Shown one piece after another: positions 15,699 to 23,301 of a stretch of 23,836 bases of DNA (its first letter is position 1; each line of letters opens with the position of its first letter). The translations under genes were made by a program, and so were the position numbers. The stretch lies in assembly GCA_964612505.1 (NCBI GenBank), contig CAZTEX010000020.1, positions 1-23,836 on the forward strand, in the 5' to 3' direction. The stretch comes from JAAZZY01 sp964612505 (lineage in GTDB: Bacteria; Chlamydiota; Chlamydiia; Chlamydiales; JAAZZY01). Under the pieces are notes generated by a model. It searched no databases. It was given only the letters and a program-made list of their open reading frames with translations, and had not been told where the DNA came from.

Positions 15699-15733
15699 TT
15701 TTCCACTTTTTAAAAAAAGCTTAATAAAGACTT

Positions 15734-16930
15734 ATGTTCAAATTTCGTCATCTTATTGGAAGTATCTTGCTTATTTCTGGAACCACCATTGGTGGTGGGA
15801 TGCTGGGGCTTCCCGTTTCCACAAGCCAAGGGGGGTTTTTGCCTTCTCTCGTCATCTATTTTTTGACCTGGCTATTTATGGCAGCTACCGGGTTACTGCT
15901 TTTAGAAATGTGCATCTGTCATGGTAAAGAAACGAATATTGTTACCTTAGCTAAAGAAACCCTAGGGCCTATAGGGCTTGTGGTTACCTGGGTTGTCTAT
16001 CTTTATCTTTTTTATTGTTTGACCATTGCGTATGTCGTAGGTACCCAAAGTTTCATTAACTATTTTATAGGTCAAAATCTCAATGTTTGGCTTTCTTCAT
16101 TCATCTTTTTAGCCGCTTTTGCACCTTTAATATATATAGGCGCTAGAGCTGTAGAAGAGGTCAATAATATCTTTATGGTTGGGCTGATTGTGAGCTATAT
16201 TGCCTTTTTATTTTTGGGAGTACCTCATATTCAATTAGAGCGACTGACCGAAGTAAATTTTAAATATTCATTGATTGCTTTTCCTGTGATTTTTGTTTCC
16301 TTTGGTTATCAAGGAATTGTTCCCAGTATTACTTTTTATCTGAAAGAAAATGCCAAAGCAGTCCGGCTCGCTATTTTAATAGGAAGCTTTATCCCTTTTA
16401 TTGTTTACGTCATTTGGGAAGCTTTAGTTTTGGGGATAGTGCCGCAAGAATATTTGCTAGCTGCTCTCAAAGCAGGAGAAACAGCTGTGGCTCCTTTTCA
16501 AAAGCTCATAGGGATGAAAAAGATTACGTTTGTTGGGCAATGCTTTGGCTTTTTTGCTTTAGCAACTTCTCTTTTAGGAGTGACCCTGGGGCTTCGCGAT
16601 TTTTTAGCAGATGGTTTAAAAATCAAAAAAGATGCCAAAGGGCGTGCTTTTTTATGTGCTCTTATTTTTATACCTCCCATTCTACTGAGTATTTATTATC
16701 CAAATATATTTCTTAAAGCTCTTTCCTTAGCTGGCGGCATTGGGGGCGCATTGATTTTAGGTTTGCTACCCATTCTGATGGTTTGGTCTAAAAGATATGT
16801 TAAAAAATTAAATAACACAGGTTACCAAGTAGCAGGTGGAAAAGGTCTTTTAATTGTGTTAACCCTTTTTTGTCTCTTTGAAATTACTTTTGTTACCTTG
16901 TATTCATTGGGAATACTCAAGTTTTATTAA
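15734..16930 (+). CDS. tyrP: Aromatic amino acid (tyrosine/tryptophan) permease
   Basis: A 398-residue inner-membrane carrier of the hydroxy/aromatic amino acid permease (HAAAP) family. The N-terminal motif ISGTTIGGGMLGLPVSTSQG is the substrate-site loop of the first membrane segment. About eleven hydrophobic segments are visible, with the last ending at the C-terminus. It would import tyrosine or tryptophan by proton symport. In C. trachomatis two tyrP copies follow glmS (CT817, CT818, from memory); here there is one. The ATG has a poor Shine-Dalgarno sequence. Exact substrate preference cannot be read from the sequence. Confidence 0.9.
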   Translation: MFKFRHLIGSILLISGTTIGGGMLGLPVSTSQGGFLPSLVIYFLTWLFMAATGLLLLEMCICHGKETNIVTLAKETLGPIGLVVTWVVYLYLFYCLTIAYVVGTQSFINYFIGQNLNVWLSSFIFLAAFAPLIYIGARAVEEVNNIFMVGLIVSYIAFLFLGVPHIQLERLTEVNFKYSLIAFPVIFVSFGYQGIVPSITFYLKENAKAVRLAILIGSFIPFIVYVIWEALVLGIVPQEYLLAALKAGETAVAPFQKLIGMKKITFVGQCFGFFALATSLLGVTLGLRDFLADGLKIKKDAKGRAFLCALIFIPPILLSIYYPNIFLKALSLAGGIGGALILGLLPILMVWSKRYVKKLNNTGYQVAGGKGLLIVLTLFCLFEITFVTLYSLGILKFY

Positions 16931-16980
16931 TTAAAAAATTAACTATCTGTTTTCTTAATAATTATTTTATTTCATGAACG

Positions 16981-16986
16981 TATAAT
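16981..16986 (+). promoter_or_regulatory. Perfect TATAAT before the 303-residue orphan gene
   Basis: A perfect -10 hexamer TATAAT stands 33 bp before the ATG at 17020, in an AT-rich gap after tyrP. No convincing -35 box sits 16-18 bp upstream, so this is weak support for a promoter. Confidence 0.3.
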
Positions 16987-17019
16987 TATCGCTTTCAATC
17001 TCAATCTAAAGGAAGCATT

Positions 17020-17931
17020 ATGGGCTTTACAGCTATTCAATTATCTCATCTAACACCCTATCTAAAAAATCCAATATTGAATATTGCATCAGATCCAACG
17101 GGGCTAGGTCTTCTAGACCAAGCTTTGAGCTGTCCAGCGGTCAAAAAAATATTTGATGCATTAGTTGCTAAAGTAAGCGACAAGGCTCAAGGGGCTATTC
17201 GATTTTCTTTCGTGCAAAATTCATTGAACCTCGAAACAAAAGGGACTAGTCAAATGTCAGGTTTGAACAAAGAGATTTTTCCAAATAACTACACAGTGAA
17301 GTTTGTTTTGAATACTAGCCCTGAGCACACACCCGCTGTGATGCTCTATGATTTTCTGAGTCAATTGACATTTGCTGATGATGATGAGGGAGATGTTTTC
17401 GGTTTGAGAATGCAACAAGGGCACGTAGGCCTTGAAGAGTATGAAACTGGGCTAGTGGTAAGTTACTATGACAAACTAAAGCAAATAGCAAGCCTCTTTA
17501 AAACATGTTACCCTATCTGGAAAGAAAAGTTGCCCCTTCCTCGTGTAGCCTCTAGTCTGGGAAAATATTTTATTGAAGAGCAGCTCGGCGGGCAATTAGC
17601 TGCTTATCGCAAGCAGTGGGTGCAGGAAGGTCAAAAGGAGTTTTGTACACCTAGCAATAAAAAGAAATTCCCTTTGCCTTGCTCTTTGAAAGCAAAAGAA
17701 ATGTTCACAAAGTTTGATATGAGTTCAGATCCTGTGATTGCTATGAAAGAAAATTATAAAACAATATTTGAACAAGGGAATCAATGGCTGCAAAGGTTCA
17801 AATCAGGAGAATTTAATTATCCAGAACCTCTCAAATCAGAGTTAGCTCCTTTGAAAGAGATGAATAACTTTCATGAAGTCATGCAATGGTATCACACACC
17901 TGTGAAAAAGCCGGCGAAGAAGACGGTCTAA
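17020..17931 (+). CDS. Hypothetical protein, 303 residues, no recognised domain
   Basis: Unrecognised soluble protein. It has no signal peptide and no membrane segment. AGGA at 17010-17013, 6 nt before the ATG, gives a firm start. The middle has an acidic run ADDDEGD (about 123-129) after a helix that includes PAVMLYDFLSQL, followed by LEEYETGLVVSYYDKLKQI. The C-terminal tail is basic (VKKPAKKTV). The spacing of the helix and the EEYET segment faintly recalls NleD-like (M91) effector metallopeptidases, but no HExxH is present, so no function is assigned. It interrupts the order tyrP-yccA that is kept in Chlamydia, which marks it as accessory. Its end converges with the NlpC/P60-like gene with 13 bp between. 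Confidence 0.8.
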   Translation: MGFTAIQLSHLTPYLKNPILNIASDPTGLGLLDQALSCPAVKKIFDALVAKVSDKAQGAIRFSFVQNSLNLETKGTSQMSGLNKEIFPNNYTVKFVLNTSPEHTPAVMLYDFLSQLTFADDDEGDVFGLRMQQGHVGLEEYETGLVVSYYDKLKQIASLFKTCYPIWKEKLPLPRVASSLGKYFIEEQLGGQLAAYRKQWVQEGQKEFCTPSNKKKFPLPCSLKAKEMFTKFDMSSDPVIAMKENYKTIFEQGNQWLQRFKSGEFNYPEPLKSELAPLKEMNNFHEVMQWYHTPVKKPAKKTV

Positions 17932-17935
17932 TTTC

Positions 17936-17950
17936 TCTTGATTTTCAAGA
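17936..17950. terminator. Small perfect hairpin between convergent genes
   Basis: TCTTGA (17936-17941), loop TTT, TCAAGA (17945-17950): a perfect 6-bp stem in the 13-bp gap, overlapping the stop codon of the minus-strand gene. It has low GC and no T-run, so termination strength is doubtful. Confidence 0.3.
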
Positions 17951-18439
17951 TGGAGCTACTTGCTTAGCTGAATTAGATCTTGGATCTAGATATTGAAGAA
18001 GCTCTTCACCTGAAAACGGCTGTTGAAATTTTTCTAATACGCTGCTTGTTGAGACTATTTCACAGCCATTGATTTTGTATGAACAATGAAAAAATAAGTC
18101 CGCACTTATGGCAACAAGAACATGGGTAATCAGTCTTGTTGCTTTTTTATTTTTTACAAAAAGAAGATCCCCGGTTTTCAAAGTAGATGTTTCTATGAGC
18201 TCAAAATTCCATTGATTTACAAGACGCCCTGGTGCGTTACCTATCCAGCAAAGAGGAATATTTAAGTTGGGCACTGAAGAGTGGTTAATTACAAACAAAG
18301 CAGCAGAGATACAATCTGCTTCATGAGGAATCTCATCATAAGAAGCATTTCTTTTATAACGAGCTTCTCCTAGCAAGCGATCGATGTTCACTTGGAATAG
18401 ATCAGGGGACAAAGAATGTGGCGATCTTAAAATGATCAT
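17945..18439 (-). CDS. Small NlpC/P60-like cysteine peptidase domain protein
   Basis: A 164-residue protein that reads as a minimal NlpC/P60 (papain-like) fold. Catalytic candidates appear in family order: Cys43 in EADCISAALFV, the GDLLFVKN strand (about 90-97), His106 in LITHVLVAIS, and a third polar residue His118 in FFHCS. Classical members cut peptide bonds in cell-wall stem peptides; relatives act on other amide or acyl bonds. The usual D-C-S-G is D-C-I-S here, and there is no signal peptide or SH3 domain, so cytosolic or non-Sec-secreted action is more likely than ordinary wall hydrolysis. The start ATG has no evident Shine-Dalgarno sequence. It lies on the strand opposite to its neighbours in an accessory insertion between tyrP and yccA. 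Confidence 0.6.
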   Translation of the reverse strand: MIILRSPHSLSPDLFQVNIDRLLGEARYKRNASYDEIPHEADCISAALFVINHSSVPNLNIPLCWIGNAPGRLVNQWNFELIETSTLKTGDLLFVKNKKATRLITHVLVAISADLFFHCSYKINGCEIVSTSSVLEKFQQPFSGEELLQYLDPRSNSAKQVAPS

Positions 18440-18450
18440 AAGTTGTTTTT

Positions 18451-18639
18451 TTGAAAATGAGGAGACAAAAGTTTAGCTTAGTTTCTAAAAAGAAAGAATT
18501 AAAAAAAAATTATGACAGAATCGTTTTTCCTCTCTTTGCCTCCTCTAAGGATTGGATAGATGCTGAGGGGGAATGGGTTTGGAATTGGCAGATTAATGCT
18601 TTTGTGCTAAAATTGCTTTTAATCAGTAAAATTATATAA
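18451..18639 (+). CDS. Doubtful 62-codon ORF before yccA
   Basis: An open frame of 62 codons starting with TTG (or ATG two codons later) and ending 10 nt before yccA. The product would be a small basic peptide with a Lys-rich start and a Trp-containing segment EGEWVWNWQINAF. No Shine-Dalgarno sequence is visible and no family is recognised. It does not overlap another gene and is longer than most chance frames in such AT-rich DNA, which is the only reason to keep it. Confidence 0.22.
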   Translation: MKMRRQKFSLVSKKKELKKNYDRIVFPLFASSKDWIDAEGEWVWNWQINAFVLKLLLISKII

Positions 18640-18649
18640 GGGGGTTCAT

Positions 18650-19384
18650 ATGAGCTTCAATGAAAAAAATACAATTAGCTCTTCAAAGCCATCTATCAAT
18701 GTGGCGCAAGTCAACACCTTTGCTACTCAAGTTTATGGTTGGATGGGAATTGGACTTGGTTTAACTGCGTTTGTCGCTTGGTTTATTTTTAAAACAGGTT
18801 TCTATGTTAAATTAATGCCTTTTATTTGGCTGATTGCTCTGGGTACTTTAGGGGTTTCTTTTAGCATGGTAACGATGATTAATCGCCTTTCATTTACTGG
18901 ACTCACTGGGTTATTTTTGGGGTATGCCACTCTTGAAGGTTTAACATTTGGTTGCATCTTGCCCGTCTATGCGATGACGTTTGGTGGTCAAATTATTTGG
19001 GTTGCTTTTGCAACAGCAGCTTTAGTTTTTGGACTCGCTGTTGGATATGGCGTCACAACCAAATCTGACTTAACTTCTTTGGGCCGTATTTTATCACTGG
19101 CTGTCGTTGGTCTTATTGTTATTTCGTTGTTTTATGTAGTCTTGTCCTTTTTTATGCCAGTAACAAAATTTATGTTGATGATTAGTTACTTAGGTTTAAT
19201 CATTTTTACAGGTCTTACAGCTTATGATGCCAATCGCATTAAACAAATGAGCCAGCAAGTGGATGGTTATTCGCTCGCTTCATGTAAGCTGTCATTAATG
19301 ATGGCCCTTCAAATGTATATTAATGTCATCATGATTTTCTGGTATTTACTGCAAATTCTATCATCTTCTTCTAATCGAAAATAG
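18650..19384 (+). CDS. yccA: Bax inhibitor-1 / YccA family membrane protein
   Basis: A 244-residue member of the BI-1 (TMBIM, YccA) family with seven hydrophobic segments. The signature near the sixth segment, TGLTAYDANRIKQM, and the C-terminal LMMALQMYINVIMIFWYLL are typical. In E. coli YccA is an FtsH substrate and modulator; other family members are pH-sensitive calcium leak channels. A strong AAGGGGG (18638-18644) 5 nt before the ATG fixes the start. The same family member precedes ftsY in Chlamydia (CT819). Here an alpha/beta hydrolase gene separates yccA from ftsY. Physiological role here is inferred only from family. Confidence 0.93.
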   Translation: MSFNEKNTISSSKPSINVAQVNTFATQVYGWMGIGLGLTAFVAWFIFKTGFYVKLMPFIWLIALGTLGVSFSMVTMINRLSFTGLTGLFLGYATLEGLTFGCILPVYAMTFGGQIIWVAFATAALVFGLAVGYGVTTKSDLTSLGRILSLAVVGLIVISLFYVVLSFFMPVTKFMLMISYLGLIIFTGLTAYDANRIKQMSQQVDGYSLASCKLSLMMALQMYINVIMIFWYLLQILSSSSNRK

Positions 19385-19458
19385 ACATTAGTCTTTCAAG
19401 TAAAGAGGTTTACAACTATTTACTTTACAAATAAAGATGCCCTTCCTATTAGAAGGTT

Positions 19459-19463
19459 GGAGG
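19459..19463 (+). promoter_or_regulatory. Shine-Dalgarno that favours the internal start of the hydrolase
   Basis: GGAGG lies about 9 nt before the ATG at 19473. The upstream in-frame ATG at 19437 has no such site and would add 12 residues not expected in the family. Confidence 0.6.
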
Positions 19464-19472
19464 GGCACCCTT

Positions 19473-20267
19473 ATGCCGTTTGTACAGCGAGCGCACCACA
19501 AGCTTTACTATCACGAAGAAGGTCAGGGTCAGCCCGTTATTATCATTAACGATTTGATCGAGGATCATCTTTTTTGGTCTGCTATTGTAAAAAACTTAGT
19601 AGAGCATTTTAGAGTCATTACGTTTGATCAAAGAGGAGCTGGGCAAAGCTCAATTCCAAAAGAACCATTTGTTATTGAAGACTTTGCAGAAGATGTGATT
19701 GCAATTGCTGATGAGCTTGGACTAGAAAAATTTCATTTAGTCGGTGATTCCATGGGGGGGATCGTTGCTCAAATTGTTTCTCGAAAATTTGCAGATCGTG
19801 TGGACCGCTTGGTATTGAGCAATTCTATGGCCCACCTTTCGCAAGTCAACCGTTGGTCCTTAGAAATAGCCTGTGATCTTTATAAAGAGCATCCCTATTA
19901 TGATGAGTTTTATAAGCTTTTTATGCCTTGGTACTTTTCTTCGAGATTTTTAGAGCGTGAAGAGGAACCCAAAGAGTTGCTCAAAGAGCTTAAAAAAAGA
20001 AAACATCCATTGACTCATAAAGGGTTACAAAGAGTGGTCGAGCCATTTATAAATTATGACTCCACCAAAAATCTTAAATATATTCAAGCGCCAACCTTAG
20101 TCATTATTGCTGAAGAAGATATTTTTTGCTTGTTTAGAGACAGTCGAGCTATGATCAAAGCGATTCCTACTCATCAAGTTGAACTCATGAGTGGGGGACA
20201 TAATTCAAAGATAGAGCACCCTAACCGCTGGAGTGAGGTTGTTCTTAATTTCTTTCTAACCCGTTAA
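19473..20267 (+). CDS. Alpha/beta hydrolase
   Basis: A 264-residue alpha/beta hydrolase of the 3-oxoadipate-enol-lactonase / haloperoxidase-like type. The nucleophile elbow is GDSMGG with Ser93, the acid is in IAEEDIF (Asp216), and the His is in SGGHNS (His243). FDQRGAGQSS (about 51-60) is the typical loop before the elbow. Such enzymes hydrolyse esters or lactones; substrate is unknown. It is soluble, with no signal peptide. It sits between yccA and ftsY, which are adjacent in Chlamydia, so it is probably an insertion or a gene lost there. Its stop codon overlaps the convergent ftsY stop by 4 bp, leaving no room for a separate terminator. Confidence 0.88.
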   Translation: MPFVQRAHHKLYYHEEGQGQPVIIINDLIEDHLFWSAIVKNLVEHFRVITFDQRGAGQSSIPKEPFVIEDFAEDVIAIADELGLEKFHLVGDSMGGIVAQIVSRKFADRVDRLVLSNSMAHLSQVNRWSLEIACDLYKEHPYYDEFYKLFMPWYFSSRFLEREEEPKELLKELKKRKHPLTHKGLQRVVEPFINYDSTKNLKYIQAPTLVIIAEEDIFCLFRDSRAMIKAIPTHQVELMSGGHNSKIEHPNRWSEVVLNFFLTR

Positions 20268-21163
20268 TAGAAAAGTTCATCTACAAACAAATCTGCATTA
20301 AAAGGTTTTAAGTCTTCTAAAGACTCGCCAACCCCAACAAACTTAATGGGAATATTCAGCTCTTGTTGAATGGGAACTACAATACCCCCTTTTGCTGTGC
20401 CGTCCATCTTGGTTAAAATAAGTCCGGTCAACGGGGTATGTTCATTAAAAATACGCGCTTGTTCAATGGCGTTTTGACCCACCGTCGCATCCACAACAAG
20501 TAAAGTTTCATGAGGGGCGCTATTTTGTAATTTTTTTAATACTCGCCCTACTTTTTCAAGCTCATGCATCAAATCTGTTTTTGTCTGAAGACGCCCTGCA
20601 GTATCAATTAAAAGAAGGTCTGCTTTGCGGGCAATAGCTGCACTGAGTCCATCAAAAGCTACAGCAGCAGGATCGCTACCTATTTGTGCTTTAACAATTT
20701 CCACTCCAATCTGATCTGCCCAAATTTGCAATTGATCGATAGCGGCAGCCCTAAAAGTATCTGCAGCTGCAATGACAACTTTTTTCCCTTGTTTTTTGTA
20801 AAGGTAGGCCAGCTTTGCAATGCTTGTCGTTTTCCCATTGCCATTGACGCCGATGATTAAAATCACAGTAGGGGAAGAGCTTAGGTTGATTGCGGGATTC
20901 TTTTCATGAAGGTTTTTCTTCAAGGTCTCTTTGATATACTCTAAAATTTCTTCAGGGCTTACTTTGGGATTTTTTCGGAAGCGCTCTTGAATGTCTTTGA
21001 CAAGAAGAGTGCTCATTTGAGAGCCTAGGTCGGAGCTATATAATGCCTGCTCTAATTCTTCTAAGGTATTTTCATCAATAGATTTAGATAAAATCTTTTT
21101 GATTTTATCCCCTAAAAAAGTCCGCGTTTTTACAAATAATTTTTTAATAAATTGGATGACCAT
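20264..21163 (-). CDS. ftsY: Signal recognition particle receptor FtsY
   Basis: FtsY is the SRP receptor GTPase that brings ribosome-nascent-chain complexes to the SecYEG translocon. The 299 residues comprise an N domain (about 1-95) and a G domain. Motifs: GVNGNGKTT (P-loop, 105-113), AADTFRAAAIDQL, LLIDTAGRLQT, and LTKMDGTAKGG, all in SRP-GTPase order. The long acidic A domain found in E. coli is absent, as in many short FtsY proteins; basic residues in the first 25 positions may contact the membrane. It is divergent from sucC, with 87 bp between, an arrangement I cannot firmly recall for Chlamydia, although the two are neighbours there. Confidence 0.97.
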   Translation of the reverse strand: MVIQFIKKLFVKTRTFLGDKIKKILSKSIDENTLEELEQALYSSDLGSQMSTLLVKDIQERFRKNPKVSPEEILEYIKETLKKNLHEKNPAINLSSSPTVILIIGVNGNGKTTSIAKLAYLYKKQGKKVVIAAADTFRAAAIDQLQIWADQIGVEIVKAQIGSDPAAVAFDGLSAAIARKADLLLIDTAGRLQTKTDLMHELEKVGRVLKKLQNSAPHETLLVVDATVGQNAIEQARIFNEHTPLTGLILTKMDGTAKGGIVVPIQQELNIPIKFVGVGESLEDLKPFNADLFVDELFY

Positions 21164-21182
21164 TTGGCTTTTCTTTTTTAGG

Positions 21183-21211
21183 TTGCTAGAAAAAACATTC
21201 TACCACATAAA
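21183..21211 (+). promoter_or_regulatory. Candidate promoter for sucCD
   Basis: TTGCTA (21183-21188), 17 bp, CATAAA (21206-21211), each hexamer four of six to consensus, placed 39 bp before the sucC ATG in the gap divergent to ftsY. This is moderate support at best. Confidence 0.3.
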
Positions 21212-21250
21212 GCGAATTAAGGCAGCAGTTAAAACCAAGCAAAAAGTTCT

Positions 21251-22411
21251 ATGCATCTGCATGAGTATCAAGCAAAAATGATTTTGAAGCGCTACGGTGT
21301 AGCTGTAACACCCTTTGGGGTTGCTTCCAATGCGCAAGAAGTGGCAACGGTGATTGAGACTTTAGAACTTAATAAAGCAGTGATTAAGGTACAAGTGCAT
21401 GCAGGTGGTCGAGGCAAAGCTGGTGGGGTCAAATTTGCACATTCCAAAGAGGAAATTAAAAAGGTCGCTTCAGAGCTCATTGGCTTAAAGATTGTCAACC
21501 AGCAAACAGGCAAAGATGGAATCGTTGCTCATAAAGTAATTATTACCCCTCCTTGTGAAATTGCAAAAGAATTTTATTGTGGAATTATCATTGATCGGGA
21601 AAAGAAAAAGCCCACTTTAATTATCTCTCCTGACGGTGGTATAGAAATAGAGGTGATTGCTGAAAAATCACCTGAGCGCATTTTAACAATGCCCATTTAT
21701 GATGGGGGACACTTCAAGAACTTTCAACTAAGCTATATTTGTAAATTTATGGGGTGGGAAAAAGAAGTTGCTCAGCAAGGAGTACAATTGCTTAAAGCTT
21801 TGGCAAAAGCTTTTTGGGAACTCGATGCTTCTTTAGTGGAGATTAACCCCCTTGTTTTAACTCCAGAAAATGAGCTCATTGCCCTGGATGCAAAAATAAC
21901 GATCGATGACAACGCCCTTTATAGACAAAAAGAGCTCGCTAGCTTTTACGATCCTTCGCAAGAATCCAAAGCAGAGGTTGCTGCCAAAAAATTTGATTTA
22001 GCCTATATTTCTCTCGATGGCAATATCGCTTGTATGGTCAATGGAGCTGGGCTTGCTATGGCCACGATGGATATCATCCAACATTTTGGTGCTAAACCTG
22101 CTAACTTTTTAGATGTGGGTGGTAGTGCAACAAGAGAAAAAGTGACCGAGGGTTTTAAAATCATTTTATTAGATCCTAAAGTGAAAGCGATCTTAGTGAA
22201 TATCTTTGGTGGAATTATGAGCTGCGCAACGATTGCTGAAGGCTTAATTGATGCTGCTAAAGAATTAGATATCAAAGTGCCTATTGTTGTTCGTATGGAA
22301 GGAACTGATGTAGACCAAGGTCGCGCTCTTTTAAAAGAATCGGGCCTTGATTTGATTAGTGTAAGAAGTTTAACAGAAGCTGCGCAAACTGTTGTGAAGC
22401 AAATAAGCTAA
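21251..22411 (+). CDS. sucC: Succinyl-CoA synthetase subunit beta
   Basis: The beta subunit (386 residues, close to the usual 388) of the TCA-cycle enzyme that makes succinate and ATP or GTP from succinyl-CoA. It has the N-terminal MHLHEYQAKMILKRYGV, the ATP-grasp stretch VIKVQVHAGGRGKAGGVK, VEINPLVLTPENELIALDAK, and the CoA-ligase part with NGAGLAMATMDI and VNIFGGIMSCATIAEGLI. The ATG lacks a strong Shine-Dalgarno sequence. It is followed by sucD after 14 nt with AAGAGGT between, so the pair is one operon. Nucleotide specificity cannot be decided by eye. Confidence 0.97.
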   Translation: MHLHEYQAKMILKRYGVAVTPFGVASNAQEVATVIETLELNKAVIKVQVHAGGRGKAGGVKFAHSKEEIKKVASELIGLKIVNQQTGKDGIVAHKVIITPPCEIAKEFYCGIIIDREKKKPTLIISPDGGIEIEVIAEKSPERILTMPIYDGGHFKNFQLSYICKFMGWEKEVAQQGVQLLKALAKAFWELDASLVEINPLVLTPENELIALDAKITIDDNALYRQKELASFYDPSQESKAEVAAKKFDLAYISLDGNIACMVNGAGLAMATMDIIQHFGAKPANFLDVGGSATREKVTEGFKIILLDPKVKAILVNIFGGIMSCATIAEGLIDAAKELDIKVPIVVRMEGTDVDQGRALLKESGLDLISVRSLTEAAQTVVKQIS

Positions 22412-22425
22412 GAGGTCTTTAAAAT

Positions 22426-23292
22426 ATGGCAGTGCTTGTGAATAGAACTACTAAAGTGATCACTCAAGGGATCACCGGTACTGCTGGAAAATTCCACACG
22501 GAGCAGGGCTTGGCCTACGGGACTCTGTATGTAGGGGGTGTTACTCCAGGCAAAGGTGGGCAAAGTATTTTAGGTCTACCTGTCTTTGATACCGTTAGAG
22601 AAGCCAAACTTGCCACAGGTTGTAATGCCACACAAATTTATGTGCCACCTCCTTTTGCAGCAGAGGCTATTCTTGAAGCTGAAGATGCAGGTATTGAAAT
22701 CATTGTCTGCATTACTGAAGGGATCCCTGTCAAAGATATGTTAGAAGTCTCTAGGGTAATGGCGCAAAGTAAATGTCGTTTAATCGGCCCTAATTGCCCA
22801 GGCATTATTACTCCTGGGGAATGTAAAATTGGGATTATGCCTGGCTATATTCATCAGAGGGGAAAGATTGGTATTGTATCACGCTCGGGGACATTGACCT
22901 ATGAGGCTGTCTGGCAAACTACACAGCTCGGTTTAGGGCAAACAACCTGTATTGGAATAGGGGGAGATCCTCTTAACGGAACTAATTTTATAGATGCGCT
23001 GGAGCTTTTTGAAAATGATCCTGAAACAAAAGGCATTTTAATGATTGGTGAAATCGGTGGACATGCAGAAGAAGATGCTGCAGCTTGGATCTCAAAACAT
23101 TGTTCTAAACCTGTGGCTTCTTTTATCGCTGGAATTACAGCTCCTCCAGGAAAAAGAATGGGACATGCGGGCGCGATCATTTCTGGTGGAAAAGGGACTG
23201 CACAAGATAAAATAAAAGCGCTTGAAAAAGCAGGCGTTGTCGTAGCTAAAACTCCCGCAGAGATGGGAGAGGCTATGAAAACTGCCCTATAG
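22426..23292 (+). CDS. sucD: Succinyl-CoA synthetase subunit alpha
   Basis: The alpha subunit (288 residues), which carries the phosphohistidine and the CoA-binding Rossmann domain. Visible sites: VITQGITGTAGKFHTEQ (CoA domain), GPNCPGIITPGECKIGIMPG, VSRSGTLTYEAV, IGEIGGHAEEDAA, and the active-site loop PPGKRMGHAGA with phospho-His247. It acts as a complex with SucC in the cytosol. The TAG stop overlaps the Shine-Dalgarno sequence of the next gene, so the protease gene is probably co-transcribed. Confidence 0.97.
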   Translation: MAVLVNRTTKVITQGITGTAGKFHTEQGLAYGTLYVGGVTPGKGGQSILGLPVFDTVREAKLATGCNATQIYVPPPFAAEAILEAEDAGIEIIVCITEGIPVKDMLEVSRVMAQSKCRLIGPNCPGIITPGECKIGIMPGYIHQRGKIGIVSRSGTLTYEAVWQTTQLGLGQTTCIGIGGDPLNGTNFIDALELFENDPETKGILMIGEIGGHAEEDAAAWISKHCSKPVASFIAGITAPPGKRMGHAGAIISGGKGTAQDKIKALEKAGVVVAKTPAEMGEAMKTAL

Positions 23293-23301
23293 GAGGCTTT
23301 T

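Noticed and set aside
15661..15733. Repeated AAGCTT sites flanking the tyrP promoter as a direct repeat or insertion scar
   Set aside because: A six-base palindrome twice within 60 bp is unremarkable and there are no other signs of a mobile element.
16414..16716. 100-codon frame inside tyrP in another phase
   Set aside because: Same-strand shadow of tyrP with a Cys/Ser/Phe-rich product.
16927..16942. TTAATT-AAAA-AATTAA after tyrP as a terminator
   Set aside because: AT-only stem of six pairs with very low stability.
19400..19428. GTAAAG-N17-CTTTAC dyad after yccA as a terminator
   Set aside because: Six AT-rich pairs around a long loop without a T-run; too weak to call.
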